IMG/VR virus record: IMGVR_UViG_3300042860_003402
Location: 1-37,263 of that record
Strand: one strand, 5' to 3'
DNA length: 37,263 bases
DNA from: a virus
Shown here: one piece after another, positions 27,622-36,455 of the stretch
Layout of the letters: every line of letters begins with the position of its first letter
Position numbering within the stretch: the first letter of the stretch is position 1
Translations under genes and position numbers: made by a program
Notes under the pieces: generated by a model
Seen by the model: the letters and a program-made list of their open reading frames with translations, nothing else
Told to the model about the DNA's origin: nothing
The model's database searches: none

Positions 27622-30039
27622 TTAAGAAGAACATCCAAAACATTCAAATGGTGAATCTGTTGGTTTATCTAAAATTAAATCTACTTTTGGTGGTTCAGGT
27701 GTTATCCTTGGTTTCTCTATTTTAGATATGTCAACAGCTAAATGTTTAGCACCTGTTGAAATGGCCTTTGTTCTAACATAATAACAGAGTGTTTTTAAAC
27801 CTTTTTCCCAAGAATAAAAATGTGAAGACGTTATTCTTGATAAGGTTGGATTTGACATATAAATATTCATTGATTGTGACTGATCAATAAATGGTGCTCT
27901 TTCTGCGGCCATTTCTATTAATTCTTTTTGTGATATTTCCCAAATTGTTTTATATTTTGTAATTAAAAATTCAACTCGTTTTACCTTTTTTTGATAATTT
28001 TTTTCTTCGGGGTCTAAATAATTGTTGAAATTTATATTTTGTATTGAACCTTCGTTCATAATAATTTCATTTTTTAAATCTTCGCACCAAATACCAAGTT
28101 TTTCAAAATCATTGATTAAATATTTGTTTACAATCATAATTTCACCACCAACAACTCTACGATTAAAAATAGCTGAATGAGCTGGTTCTGTCATTTCGTA
28201 TGAACCGGTAATTTTTGCCGAACTGGCTACGGGCATTTGTGCTGTGAATAAAGAGTTACATACACCATAATCTTTAACCTCTTCTTTTAAAGAACTCCAA
28301 TTCCACATTCCTGATAAATTTTCTTCTTTTAATCCCCACATATCAAATTGGAAAATTCCTTCTGACATTGGCGAACCGTTAAAATAGGTATATGGTTCAT
28401 ATTCTCCTGATTTACACAAAGAACAACTTTCACTAATTGCCGCAAAGTAGATTGTTTCAAATATTTCTTTGTTTAATTTGCGGGCGTCATCTGAAGTGAA
28501 TTTGTAATCCATAATGTAGAATACGTCAGCCAACCCTTGAATTCCAATCGCAATTGCTCTTTGTTCAAGACCACCTTTTTTACCTTTTTTTGTTGAGTAG
28601 TTGTTGATATCAATTACTTTATTCAGAGATCTAACAACTTTTTTTGTTTCATTATAAAGTAATTTAAAATTAAATTCTCCATCAATAATAAAGTTTTTTA
28701 AAATCATTGATGATAAGGTGCAGATCGCCGTGGTTGACTCATCAGTCACTTGAAAAATTTCAGAACATAGATTGGATTGTTTAATTACTCCAATATTTTG
28801 ATGATTAGTTTTATTATTAGCGTTATCTTTAGAACATAAATAAGGTACCCCTGTTTCTACTTGTGATTCGATTACCTTAGACCAAACATCCTGAGCCTTA
28901 ACTTTCTTACCCAATCCCATAGAAACCGCTTTATCGTAGTTTTCTTCATATTCTTTACCATAACATTCTTGTAGTGGTTTTATACCAGCCTTTTTAATGT
29001 CATTAGGACAAAACAAATACCAATCAGAATTATCTTTAACCGCTCTCATAAAGTTATCAGGAATCCAAAGCGCGGTAAATAAATCTCTCGCTCTTAATTC
29101 TTCGGCACCCGTATTTTTCTTAATATCTAACAAATCAAAAATATCTTTATGCCAAGGTTCTAAGTAAATTGCCGCACTTCCAGGTCTTCTACCTTGTTGA
29201 TTAAAGAATCTTAAAGATTCGTTAACTATTTTGAGGTATTTTAATAGACCTCCAGCAAAACCTCCTGATGTTGAAATTCTACTCTCCTTACTTCTTATAT
29301 TTGAAATAGATAACCCAATACCTGCGGCATCTGATGAATATGTTGATATATCATTTAGAGTATCTAATAATCCTTCTCTTGAATCTGAGTTATTATAATG
29401 TAACACGCAAGATGCTAATTGCGGAACCTTTGTTCCTGAATTAATCATTATTGGTGTTGCCGGTGAAATTAACTGATTAGATAATGAGTTATAATAATCA
29501 ATAGCCTCTTCAAATGTCTTAGTCGTCCAAATAGCAACTCTCATATACATATGTTGAGGTCTTTCAATAACTTTACCGTTTGGTAATTTTAAAAGATACA
29601 TTTCTTGTAATGATCTCCAAGCAAAATAATCAAAATTGTAATCATTTTCGTGATTAATCACCTCATCAATCTTTTCTTTACCATAAAGAACTATAATATC
29701 AATGAATTCATCATTAAGAATTCCACTACGATGTAATTCCATCATAGTATCATAAAAACTTGGATTTGTTTCCTTTTGATATGACGATATAGCAATTCTT
29801 GACGCCAATCTTGAATAGTCATGATGACTTCCAGTGTAAGCGGCCGAAATCTCGTAAATAAGTCTATCTAGTTCTTTTGTTGTAATATTACCTTCAGTTG
29901 GAACTGAAGTAATGACTTTTATAAAAATTTCGTCTGAATTAACGTTTAATCCTTTAGAGGATTTTTTAATTCTTTGATAGATTTTCTGTGGGTTAAAGGA
30001 AACATCCTCACCATTTCTTTTTTTAATAATAAGTGACAT
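27622..30039 (-). CDS. nrdA: Ribonucleoside-diphosphate reductase, class Ia large subunit
   Basis: The 805-residue protein reduces ribonucleoside diphosphates to deoxy forms together with the NrdB radical subunit encoded just upstream. An N-terminal ATP-cone (about 3-95, IIKKRNGEDVSFNPQKIYQR) suggests allosteric activity control. Active-site features are C211 (ASCVL), N423-L-C425-S-E427 (the radical loop), C440 (AICTLSS, partner of C211), GRRPGSAAIYLEPWH (about 283-297), the PVASSA segment near 603-608 and YY at 753-754 for radical transfer. The C-terminal tail ends with C800-F-G-C803, the swinging redox pair. All key residues are present and the gene is not split by an intron or homing endonuclease. 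It lies 9 bp after nrdB and supplies dNTPs for phage DNA synthesis. Confidence 0.97.
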   Translation of the reverse strand: MSLIIKKRNGEDVSFNPQKIYQRIKKSSKGLNVNSDEIFIKVITSVPTEGNITTKELDRLIYEISAAYTGSHHDYSRLASRIAISSYQKETNPSFYDTMMELHRSGILNDEFIDIIVLYGKEKIDEVINHENDYNFDYFAWRSLQEMYLLKLPNGKVIERPQHMYMRVAIWTTKTFEEAIDYYNSLSNQLISPATPIMINSGTKVPQLASCVLHYNNSDSREGLLDTLNDISTYSSDAAGIGLSISNIRSKESRISTSGGFAGGLLKYLKIVNESLRFFNQQGRRPGSAAIYLEPWHKDIFDLLDIKKNTGAEELRARDLFTALWIPDNFMRAVKDNSDWYLFCPNDIKKAGIKPLQECYGKEYEENYDKAVSMGLGKKVKAQDVWSKVIESQVETGVPYLCSKDNANNKTNHQNIGVIKQSNLCSEIFQVTDESTTAICTLSSMILKNFIIDGEFNFKLLYNETKKVVRSLNKVIDINNYSTKKGKKGGLEQRAIAIGIQGLADVFYIMDYKFTSDDARKLNKEIFETIYFAAISESCSLCKSGEYEPYTYFNGSPMSEGIFQFDMWGLKEENLSGMWNWSSLKEEVKDYGVCNSLFTAQMPVASSAKITGSYEMTEPAHSAIFNRRVVGGEIMIVNKYLINDFEKLGIWCEDLKNEIIMNEGSIQNINFNNYLDPEEKNYQKKVKRVEFLITKYKTIWEISQKELIEMAAERAPFIDQSQSMNIYMSNPTLSRITSSHFYSWEKGLKTLCYYVRTKAISTGAKHLAVDISKIEKPRITPEPPKVDLILDKPTDSPFECFGCSS

Positions 30040-30048
30040 AGTAATTAT

Positions 30049-30996
30049 TTAAAAATCTTCCGTAAACGTAAGTGTTTCGTTTAATTTAGCTTTTTGATAT
30101 TCAACGGTTCTTGATTCAAAGAAATTACCTTTTGTTTCAACCGCAATTTGTTCCATAAATTTAAATGGTTGTTCAACACCAAATTGTTTTGAGCAACCTA
30201 ATTTAACTAATAACCCATCAACAACAAATTCTAGATATTGTTTCATTAAATTTTGATTCATACCAATTAAAGATACGGGTAATGATTCAGTAATAAACTC
30301 TTTTTCTATTTCAAGTGCCGATAAAAGTATTTCTTTAATCTTGGATTCACTTGGTTTTTCTTCAACATGTTTATTTAACAAATGTATTGCAAAATCACAG
30401 TGTAAATTTTCATCCTTGAAAATAAGAGCATTGGCGTTACACAAACCTTGCATAATACCTCTTGATTTTAACCAAAAAATAGAGCAAAAAGAACCAGAAA
30501 AAAATATACCTTCAACCGCAGCAAATGCGACCAAACGTTCTTGAAATGAAGCATTTTGAATCCAATTCAGCGCCCATTTGGCCTTTTTTTGTACTGCCGG
30601 TAATCTGTCTATCGCATGAAAACATTCGTCTTTTTCTTTTGGATTTGAGATATACGTGTCGATCAATAATGAATACATTAATGAATGAATATTTTCCATC
30701 ATTAATTGAAATCCATAAAAAAACTTTGCTTCAGGATATTGAACTTCTCTATAAAAATTTTCGGCCAAATTCTCGTTAACAATCCCGTCAGATGCGGCAA
30801 AAAATGATAAAACATTTTTTATGAAATATTTTTCATTATTAGACAATTTATCCCAATCTTTTATATCATTGGTTAAATCAATTTCTTCTGCCGTCCAAAA
30901 TGCCGCTTGATGCATTTTATAAAATTCCCATATATCATTATGTTGAATCGGAAAAATGACGAATCTATCCGGATTTGTATTTAAAATTTTCTCCAT
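30049..30996 (-). CDS. nrdB: Ribonucleoside-diphosphate reductase, class Ia small subunit
   Basis: The 315-residue protein carries the di-iron/tyrosyl radical cofactor for NrdA. The ligand set is complete: D70 (FFAASDGIV), E101 and H104 (ENIHSLMY), E162 ([11 protein letters not shown]), E196 and H199 (DENLHCDF). The radical tyrosine is Y108, in [11 protein letters not shown]. The C-terminus TLTFTEDF is the tail that would dock on NrdA. Length is short compared with bacterial NrdB (about 375) but normal for phage forms. It follows the helicase gene by 2 bp and precedes nrdA by 9 bp, so replication and precursor synthesis appear to share a transcript. Confidence 0.97.
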   Translation of the reverse strand: MEKILNTNPDRFVIFPIQHNDIWEFYKMHQAAFWTAEEIDLTNDIKDWDKLSNNEKYFIKNVLSFFAASDGIVNENLAENFYREVQYPEAKFFYGFQLMMENIHSLMYSLLIDTYISNPKEKDECFHAIDRLPAVQKKAKWALNWIQNASFQERLVAFAAVEGIFFSGSFCSIFWLKSRGIMQGLCNANALIFKDENLHCDFAIHLLNKHVEEKPSESKIKEILLSALEIEKEFITESLPVSLIGMNQNLMKQYLEFVVDGLLVKLGCSKQFGVEQPFKFMEQIAVETKGNFFESRTVEYQKAKLNETLTFTEDF

Positions 30997-30998
30997 AG

Positions 30999-32378
30999 TT
31001 AATTATTATTTTCTTCTCTTTGTTTTCTTTTTTCTAGTAAATCTTTAATTCTTTGTCTGTTTTGTTCTTCTTTTTTATCTTCAAGACCTAAGAATGTTAC
31101 AGAACTTTCAACATCAATTTCTAACATAGAATTATCAAATTTACAGTTTTCAAATACAATACCATCATCACCAATACGAGATTTGGTTATTGCAATTGTT
31201 GCCAATTTCATTTCTTTTTGTTGTAGTGTTTTAGCCACGGAAATAATAACGTGTCCAACTTGAGCTTTCTTTATTGATCCACCCATTTGATCTGTCGTTA
31301 CAACTTCCGATGAGATGCTTGATCGATTGCCTTGAGTTGCAGTCCATCCTACCAAATTCATTTCGTGACACATAGCTTCGAACGCCCTCATTACCGATCC
31401 TTCCGATTTCCATTCATCACCCAAATTTTTCTCAGGTACAACACAATCAATATAGTCTAATAAAACCATATCTATTTTTATTCCATCAGCCACCTTTTTT
31501 CTAATTAAATTTTTGATTTGTGTAATTGTCATGGTATCTGATGGTAGTTTTTCCAAAATCAAACGATTTGTCATTTTTTCCTCAATTTCCCTAACCTTAC
31601 TTATAACTTCTTCTTTTTTAAAACTCATTTCATCAGGATGAGTTTTTGTCCAAAGCGTAAAATGTTTTCTTTGGATAATTTTTGGGTTATCCTCAAAGAA
31701 TATTTGTAGTACGTTATATCCCAAATTAAAAGAATGATTGGCAATTTTAGTTAAGAAAGTTGATTTTCCGGCACCTGTTGGTGCGAGTATAACACCAATT
31801 TCACCTTTGGCCAAACCACCTTTTAATAACCTGTCGATTCCAGGAACTCCAATAGGAATTGGGTGACGAAAATCCTCATTTAAAACTTCATCGAGGTTTG
31901 AAAACACGTCCAACATTAAATCATCCCTTGTTCCAACTTGTAATGCTTCACGTACCAATTCTTCTAACTGATCATAGTTTTCAAACTCACCGCCATCAAT
32001 TACTTTTTGGGCTTTGGTTATTGCTTTTTGTAATTCTTGTTGTTTACAGAATTTTAAAGCTTTTTCTTGAACAAATAAAGAACCATCAATAGGCGCAGAT
32101 TTTATTTTAGCAAGGGTATCTAAAATTATTTTTAACGCAAGTTCTTGTTGGATTTCTGATTTTGAAATTTGTTCAATTGTTTCATAGGTTGGAACATGTT
32201 CATATTTTTTATAATATTCTTTAATCATTTGGACAATTAATTTAAAATACTTATTGTCAAAATAATTAGTATCTATTACCTGAATTATAGTTCTACCAAA
32301 CTCTTTATCCACAATTATTTGATTCAATAATTGTAGTTGAAAATTGTTTCCTAAATACTCAAAATTTTTATTACCCAT
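30999..32378 (-). CDS. Replicative DNA helicase, DnaB/T4 gp41-like
   Basis: The 459-residue protein matches the two-part layout of hexameric DnaB-family helicases and the length of T4 gp41 (475 aa). The helical N-terminal domain covers about 1-150 and the RecA-like motor about 170-430. Walker A is APTGAGKST (199-207), Walker B is MVLLDYID (304-311), the sensor region is ATQGNR (about 347-352) with Q349, and a possible arginine-finger region is [10 protein letters not shown] (about 397-406). The C-terminal 25 residues are Lys/Glu/Arg-rich and helical. It would unwind DNA 5'-3' at the phage fork together with a primase, which is not in this window. It lies 11 bp after an unknown 150-aa gene. 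Confidence 0.92.
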   Translation of the reverse strand: MGNKNFEYLGNNFQLQLLNQIIVDKEFGRTIIQVIDTNYFDNKYFKLIVQMIKEYYKKYEHVPTYETIEQISKSEIQQELALKIILDTLAKIKSAPIDGSLFVQEKALKFCKQQELQKAITKAQKVIDGGEFENYDQLEELVREALQVGTRDDLMLDVFSNLDEVLNEDFRHPIPIGVPGIDRLLKGGLAKGEIGVILAPTGAGKSTFLTKIANHSFNLGYNVLQIFFEDNPKIIQRKHFTLWTKTHPDEMSFKKEEVISKVREIEEKMTNRLILEKLPSDTMTITQIKNLIRKKVADGIKIDMVLLDYIDCVVPEKNLGDEWKSEGSVMRAFEAMCHEMNLVGWTATQGNRSSISSEVVTTDQMGGSIKKAQVGHVIISVAKTLQQKEMKLATIAITKSRIGDDGIVFENCKFDNSMLEIDVESSVTFLGLEDKKEEQNRQRIKDLLEKRKQREENNN

Positions 32379-32389
32379 ATTATTAAATA

Positions 32390-32842
32390 TTATACTTGAG
32401 TATTATATTCAAGATAATCATATGACAATTCGTCAGATGAAAAAATGTCAGTTAAATCATTCAATATAGATTTTATTTGATTTCTTATATCTACAGTGTA
32501 TCTTATCTTAGGTGGATAAATTTTGGCATCAAAAACTCTATGACAAATTGTCTCATTATTTTTCTTTATCATAATACTAAAATGTTCTGGTCCTTCAATA
32601 AACGAAGTATTCAAAATTTCAGGATTAAAAGTGATTTCGTCATTATTATCCAATAAATAAACAACCGATCTCATTTTTAATTTATATTGAAATTGATTAA
32701 TTAAATCCCTAATATAATAATATAAATCCATAGAATTTTTCGCATCAGGATTATAGTTTCTTACATTAAAGAATCTTTGGATGATAAAATTGTCATTGAC
32801 TTTCATCAAAAATTCAAGTTTTACTAGTTCTTGTTCTTTCAT
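32390..32842 (-). CDS. Uncharacterised protein in the replication block (150 aa)
   Basis: Not recognised. The 150-residue protein is mixed alpha/beta with no Cys-rich or nucleotide-binding motif. Features are a central LLDNNDEITFNPEILNTSFI stretch, a ICHRVFDAKIYPPKIRYTVD strand region and an acidic C-terminal helix (LNDLTDIFSSDELSYDYLEY). It lies 6 bp after the exonuclease and 11 bp before the helicase. A helicase-loader or replication-accessory role (T4 gp59 in that phage) would fit the location, but nothing in the sequence supports it. The ATG is preceded by AATTTAAT with no Shine-Dalgarno. Confidence 0.55.
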   Translation of the reverse strand: MKEQELVKLEFLMKVNDNFIIQRFFNVRNYNPDAKNSMDLYYYIRDLINQFQYKLKMRSVVYLLDNNDEITFNPEILNTSFIEGPEHFSIMIKKNNETICHRVFDAKIYPPKIRYTVDIRNQIKSILNDLTDIFSSDELSYDYLEYNTQV

Positions 32843-32848
32843 ATTAAA

Positions 32849-33850
32849 TTATTTGGTTTTAAAATTTCTTTTTTCTTTTCTAGTTAGTTTTAAAAATGGT
32901 GTAAGGAAATTTACCCATGTATTATCCCCCTTTGGTAGGTATTTGAAAAGACCATCTTCCATCATCATTCTGATAATGTTTCTATGACCTCTACCATCAG
33001 GATCTAATGTTTCAGAGTAATAAAGTTGTACAATGTTTTTACCTTCTTCGGTAATGATTGGTTTTGATAAGTCAATAATTTTTTCATTAATCTCAAAAAA
33101 TTCGTTTCCGTAAATACCTGTTTTTGTTTTGCCAGTTAAAAGATTTTTTAAAACAGAATTGTCTTTATCTTCTTTTAACAGGTTTTCTGCCTTTATCAAA
33201 ATATCGTTCAAGTTAACTTGATTGTCAAGTAACTCAGGAAATAATTTTACCAATGTTTTTTCACCCAAATAATATATACCATCAATATTATCGGACTTAT
33301 CACCAATTAAAATCTTACACAATTTCACATTTTGATGAGGTACTTCAATTTCTTTAAGTTTAACCTTATCTCCATATTTATAAGTTTTTTTGGTATTGGG
33401 TGAATAGATTGAGACATTTTTTGATATTAATTGAGTTAGATCCCTATCCCCCGAAAAAATTGTGATATTCTCATTTTCAGCAATTTGACAATAAAACGCA
33501 ATTAAATCATCGGCTTCGTTTTTATCAACATTAATTTGACGGATAAACATTTCCTCAAGATATTGTTTAACCCTTTCCTTTTGTTCTTTAAATGATTCTT
33601 CCTCGATAGGATTTTCAGGTTCCGATCTATATTTGTATTGCGGGTAGATTGTTTTTCGGGCTAGAGAGTTTTCATTTCCATCCCAAAAAACTAATACTTT
33701 GTCATAGTTATGTTCTTCAATGAATCTTCTTATTGTGTTTAAAAAATGCCAAATACCACCAATATGTTTTCCGTTATGATAAAAGTCCTTAACTCCGTGA
33801 TACCCAATTTTAAATAAATTTAAGCCGTCAATTATTAATGTTTTTTTCAC
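32849..33850 (-). CDS. 5'-3' exonuclease / RNase H (FEN-like), GTG start
   Basis: The 333-residue protein has the full FEN/5'-nuclease set of acidic residues: D8 (IIDGLNLF), D57 (VFWDGN), E112, D114 and D115 (NEADDL), D135 and D137 (SGDRDLTQL), D184 and D187 (IGDKSDN). A helix-hairpin-helix region follows (GIYYLGEKT, about 191-199). T4 RNase H (305 aa), which removes RNA primers and degrades flaps at the fork, is the functional model; the DNA polymerase I 5'-nuclease domain is the cellular relative. The start is GTG at 33850: an in-frame TAA lies two codons upstream and no nearby ATG fits. It sits 38 bp after uvsX in the replication block. Confidence 0.92.
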   Translation of the reverse strand: MKKTLIIDGLNLFKIGYHGVKDFYHNGKHIGGIWHFLNTIRRFIEEHNYDKVLVFWDGNENSLARKTIYPQYKYRSEPENPIEEESFKEQKERVKQYLEEMFIRQINVDKNEADDLIAFYCQIAENENITIFSGDRDLTQLISKNVSIYSPNTKKTYKYGDKVKLKEIEVPHQNVKLCKILIGDKSDNIDGIYYLGEKTLVKLFPELLDNQVNLNDILIKAENLLKEDKDNSVLKNLLTGKTKTGIYGNEFFEINEKIIDLSKPIITEEGKNIVQLYYSETLDPDGRGHRNIIRMMMEDGLFKYLPKGDNTWVNFLTPFLKLTRKEKRNFKTK

Positions 33851-33888
33851 AAATTAATTTTCAAAGGGTTCAACAATTTTGTTACTTT

Positions 33889-34878
33889 TTATTCTTCAAA
33901 AATATCATCATTACTTTCTTCAATATTGTAATCTCCACCACCCAATTTTTGAACCCAATAATCTGAATACTCTTTTTTATATTTATCAAGAGCCTCCTTA
34001 GTGTCTGAAATATAACCATTATGAACTGCCAGAATCTTACCATCCTTATAGCCGAGACCGGTTATATGATTTTTCAAAATTGATATTCTTGTTCTAATGG
34101 CAAATGAAACTTTTCTCCCATTTTTGGTTGCATCAATATGATTGATGCCCGCCTTTTTTTGTTTACCAAATAAGAAAACTAATGATGACGCCAACCAAAT
34201 GGCCTCACCACCTTTGGCGCGGATTTCTGGTTGAGACATAGGGGATGTCATGTCTACATCGGTCCATGGTTGATTCACAATAACCATAGTGTTATAAAAA
34301 GGATAGTCTTCTTTTCGCGACTTTGTTATCCTAGAATGTACCCCCATTCCAATTTTATCAGCTAACACACTTGCGTTTGCCATTTTACCTCCACGACCCT
34401 CAAATGTCATTTTACATGGGACACTTCCGATACTATCAAATAAAAAAACTAAGTTGTAGGGTAATGTCCCTTCTTCTTGCATATCCAACAATTCATTGAT
34501 GTAGTCAGTTGCCTGTTCAATATAATCAAACGAATCGTTAAATAAAAAATCTCCATCCCAACTTCCGTCCTCTTTTTGATAAGCATTTACTCCCAATTCA
34601 ACTGCGTGAGACCAACTCCACTTTCTTTCCGTGATTATAAAAACCGGTAGGTGTCCCTTTTTTTGAGCATCAGCGGCTGTTAATATTAAGGCCGTCGTTT
34701 TTGAAGAATTTGTGTGCCCTAAAAACATGTTGATTGCCCCCGCCGCTGGACCGGGTAATCCACAAGCATCCATAAAGGCTTCACCACAGTTGTAATACAT
34801 CTCTGGTTTGTATTTCGTACTAGTCGAATACTTATTTTTTATTGTCTCTAATGAGAACTCTTTCTTCTTTAAAGCCAT
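33889..34878 (-). CDS. uvsX: UvsX-like RecA-family recombinase
   Basis: The 329-residue protein is a RecA/Rad51-fold strand-exchange ATPase of the T4 UvsX type. Walker A is GHTNSSKTT (54-62), unusual in having Asn-Ser-Ser before SKT rather than the RecA GPESSGKT. Walker B is LVFLFDSIG (143-151). VIVNQPWTDV (about 199-208) fits the RecA L2-proximal NQ motif, and IRAKGGEAIWLASSLVFLF follows. The C-terminus is acidic (ESNDDIFEE), as in RecA and UvsX tails that tune DNA binding. In T4 it drives recombination-dependent replication together with gp32 and UvsY. Here it lies one gene away from gp32, supporting that role. It starts one base after the 74-aa gene ends. Confidence 0.92.
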   Translation of the reverse strand: MALKKKEFSLETIKNKYSTSTKYKPEMYYNCGEAFMDACGLPGPAAGAINMFLGHTNSSKTTALILTAADAQKKGHLPVFIITERKWSWSHAVELGVNAYQKEDGSWDGDFLFNDSFDYIEQATDYINELLDMQEEGTLPYNLVFLFDSIGSVPCKMTFEGRGGKMANASVLADKIGMGVHSRITKSRKEDYPFYNTMVIVNQPWTDVDMTSPMSQPEIRAKGGEAIWLASSLVFLFGKQKKAGINHIDATKNGRKVSFAIRTRISILKNHITGLGYKDGKILAVHNGYISDTKEALDKYKKEYSDYWVQKLGGGDYNIEESNDDIFEE

Positions 34879-34879
34879 A

Positions 34880-35104
34880 TTAATTGTACTTGAAAAATTC
34901 TTCTAAAGTCTCTAATTTATCTTTTGCGTTTGCAATTTTTTCTACAAGTTTATCCATTTCTTCAATGTGTTGTGGATGTTCTCCAATACCAACTGAATGG
35001 TCAAAATAAACTAGTAGGGAGGCTTCAGATTCGAGCATTTCTGCTTTGTACTTCGTAATCAAAGCTTCATACATTTTTTGTGTTATACGATTATCTTTAT
35101 TCAT
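34880..35104 (-). CDS. Small helical protein between gp32 and uvsX (74 aa)
   Basis: Not recognised. The 74-residue protein is probably two helices: residues about 8-32 (TQKMYEALITKYKAEMLESE) and about 46-72 (HIEEMDKLVEKIANAKDKLE), separated by a His/Gly-containing turn near 35-46. It is strongly coupled to uvsX, with one base between stop and start. It follows the gp32 terminator, so its transcript either reads through or begins at a promoter I cannot identify in the 71-bp gap. A recombination mediator role like UvsY would be attractive by position, but UvsY is twice as long and I see no supporting motif. Confidence 0.6.
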   Translation of the reverse strand: MNKDNRITQKMYEALITKYKAEMLESEASLLVYFDHSVGIGEHPQHIEEMDKLVEKIANAKDKLETLEEFFKYN

Positions 35105-35123
35105 ATTATTTAAGTTTTTTTTT

Positions 35124-35167
35124 AAAAAATGAACATAGACACTATATCTATAATAATGTCTATGTTC
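35124..35167 (-). terminator. Rho-independent terminator downstream of gp32
   Basis: Perfect 11-bp arms GAACATAGACA (35131-35141) and TGTCTATGTTC (35157-35167) flank a 15-base AT-rich loop. Read on the minus strand, the hairpin begins 8 bases after the gp32 stop codon and is followed after one base by six T residues (35129-35124). This is the clearest terminator in the window. It would limit transcription from the strong promoter at 36047-36075 to gp32 alone, allowing more gp32 mRNA than for the downstream uvsX block. Confidence 0.85.
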
Positions 35168-35175
35168 GTTTAGAT

Positions 35176-36018
35176 TTAGAATGGCATTTCATCATCAGGT
35201 TCTGAATTCAATTGTGGATCTTCATAAGATTGTTTTTTTCCACCAAATGTATTTTCAGACTCTTCTGAATTACTATAAACATAACCATTCTTTTCGCTAT
35301 CCCATTTTGGGGTTTCTCCGCGAGCAATTGCTTCAAGATATTCTACAGGTTTTTTAGAGTAAACATCTTCCCATGTTAATTTATCTTCAATCCAAGATTT
35401 TGAAATTTCTTTATCTTCGTGAAGTGGAGATGGATCGTCATACATAACTGTTTGAATTACTGTATAATAATTTCCACTTGGTGTTTTAGATTTTGTAAGT
35501 TCTAAAATAATATCTCTACCTTTTTGTGTATCGGTTACATCACCTTTAGATCGAAATATTGGAATAATTTTATCTAAAATACCTTCATTTTTATAGTTGT
35601 GTTTAAATCTCCAAAATTTAACACCATCAGATTCATTATCTCGATCAATAACTTTAACAATATAAAATTTCCTTGATCTATATTGTGATGCCAACTTTTT
35701 ATCCGATTCTTTTCCTGTTGACATTAATTCTTCATATACTTCATTTAATGGAGAACGTTCATTGTCATTTTTTCCCGGATCAAAGAATTTTTGCCATTTT
35801 CCATCAATTTGGACTTCATGAAACCAAACTTCTTTAAATGGTGAAGAACCATCACTTGTTGGAAGAATTCTTAATTTGCGTTGAGCTTGTTTTTCTTTTT
35901 CTCCCAAAATTGCCGCAAAATATTTTTTCATTCTTTCATCCTGTGACATTTTGGAACTGGTTGATTGTTGTGATTTTTCATACTGAGACAGTATTGCATC
36001 TAAACTTGTTGTCGCCAT
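35176..36018 (-). CDS. gp32-like single-stranded DNA-binding protein
   Basis: The 280-residue protein resembles T4 gp32 (301 aa), the ssDNA-binding protein of the replication and recombination machinery. The basic N-terminal region (ERMKKYFAAILGEKEKQAQR) fits the cooperativity domain; KLRILPTSDGSSPFKEVWFH (about 48-67) fits the start of the OB-fold core, with FWRFKHNYKNEGILDKIIPI near 134-153. The tail is acidic and ends EPDDEMPF, close to the DDDIPF tip of bacterial SSB proteins. The chain contains no cysteine at all, so the zinc site of T4 gp32 (His plus three Cys) is absent. It is transcribed alone from a consensus-type promoter and followed by a strong terminator. Identity rests on motifs plus position next to uvsX, the exonuclease and the helicase. 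Confidence 0.85.
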   Translation of the reverse strand: MATTSLDAILSQYEKSQQSTSSKMSQDERMKKYFAAILGEKEKQAQRKLRILPTSDGSSPFKEVWFHEVQIDGKWQKFFDPGKNDNERSPLNEVYEELMSTGKESDKKLASQYRSRKFYIVKVIDRDNESDGVKFWRFKHNYKNEGILDKIIPIFRSKGDVTDTQKGRDIILELTKSKTPSGNYYTVIQTVMYDDPSPLHEDKEISKSWIEDKLTWEDVYSKKPVEYLEAIARGETPKWDSEKNGYVYSNSEESENTFGGKKQSYEDPQLNSEPDDEMPF

Positions 36019-36119
36019 AATTTTAAAATTGTTTTTTTGTTTTTGAATTATAATTTAATTTTCTACATATGTCAAATTAAATCAAAAATTTTTAATATTT
36101 ATGTTTGTACTAATAGAAA
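36019..36119. promoter_or_regulatory. Divergent 101-bp intergenic region between gp32 and the plus-strand cassette
   Basis: This is the only strand switch in the window and the longest gap. The minus-strand side carries the gp32 promoter. The plus-strand side reads TTTTTAATATTTATG about 20-30 bases before the first plus-strand ATG, an AT-rich element like those before other genes here and perhaps a phage-specific (late) promoter. No TTGACA/TATAAT pair was found facing right. Confidence 0.5.
36047..36075 (-). promoter_or_regulatory. Consensus sigma-70-type promoter for gp32
   Basis: On the minus strand TTGACA (36075-36070) and TATAAT (36052-36047) are separated by exactly 17 bases: both boxes and the spacer match the E. 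coli sigma-70 optimum. The -10 box ends 28 bases before the gp32 ATG. The expected leader is about 20 nt, A-rich and unstructured (CAAAAACAAAAAAACAATTT). Bacteroidota housekeeping promoters usually have a different -7 element (TAnnTTTG), so this may be an early or strong promoter read by another holoenzyme, or the host may not be Bacteroidota. Confidence 0.7.
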
Positions 36120-36455
36120 ATGATTAAAAAAAAAATAATAAAAATATTGAGGGAAGAATCAAGACTTATAAATAAAAAAACCAAAATGTCTAATTTTATT
36201 CTAAGAAGACTTGATTTATTAGATACCCACATAACACAAAGTTATCATTGGTTAGATCCTAAAAGATTTAAGGATTTTGATGATTATTTAAATAGAGTTA
36301 TTTTTAGTACAACTAGGGAGTTTACTAGTGATTTAGGTATATACGATTATCAAGAGATACTTAAATTAAGAGATGAATTAGAAGAAGATATTAAAAATAT
36401 TATAATATCAAAATATTTGCGTGAAATTAAACATCATTATAATAGTCACAAATGA
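36120..36455 (+). CDS. Small protein with a helical leader ending ILREES (111 aa)
   Basis: Not recognised. The 111-residue protein begins MIKKKIIKILREES, a short basic amphipathic helix followed by a charged, helix-rich body (LDLLDTHITQSYHWLDPKRF, then EILKLRDELEEDIKNIIISK). The leader contains L-R-E|E, a possible site for a T4 gp21-type prohead protease, which cuts after (L/I)-x-E. The two genes downstream also begin with a short amphipathic helix ending in an x-E motif, so the three may be packaged internal head proteins; this is inference. The stop overlaps the next ATG as ATGA, so translation is coupled. It is the first of three rightward genes after the strand switch. Confidence 0.6.
   Translation: MIKKKIIKILREESRLINKKTKMSNFILRRLDLLDTHITQSYHWLDPKRFKDFDDYLNRVIFSTTREFTSDLGIYDYQEILKLRDELEEDIKNIIISKYLREIKHHYNSHK

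Noticed and set aside
27622-30039. Intron or homing endonuclease insertion in nrdA, common in T4-like phages
   Set aside because: The reading frame is uninterrupted and all catalytic residues occur at normal spacing.
34880-35104. UvsY assignment for the 74-aa protein beside uvsX
   Set aside because: Only position supports it; the length is about half of UvsY and no shared motif was seen.
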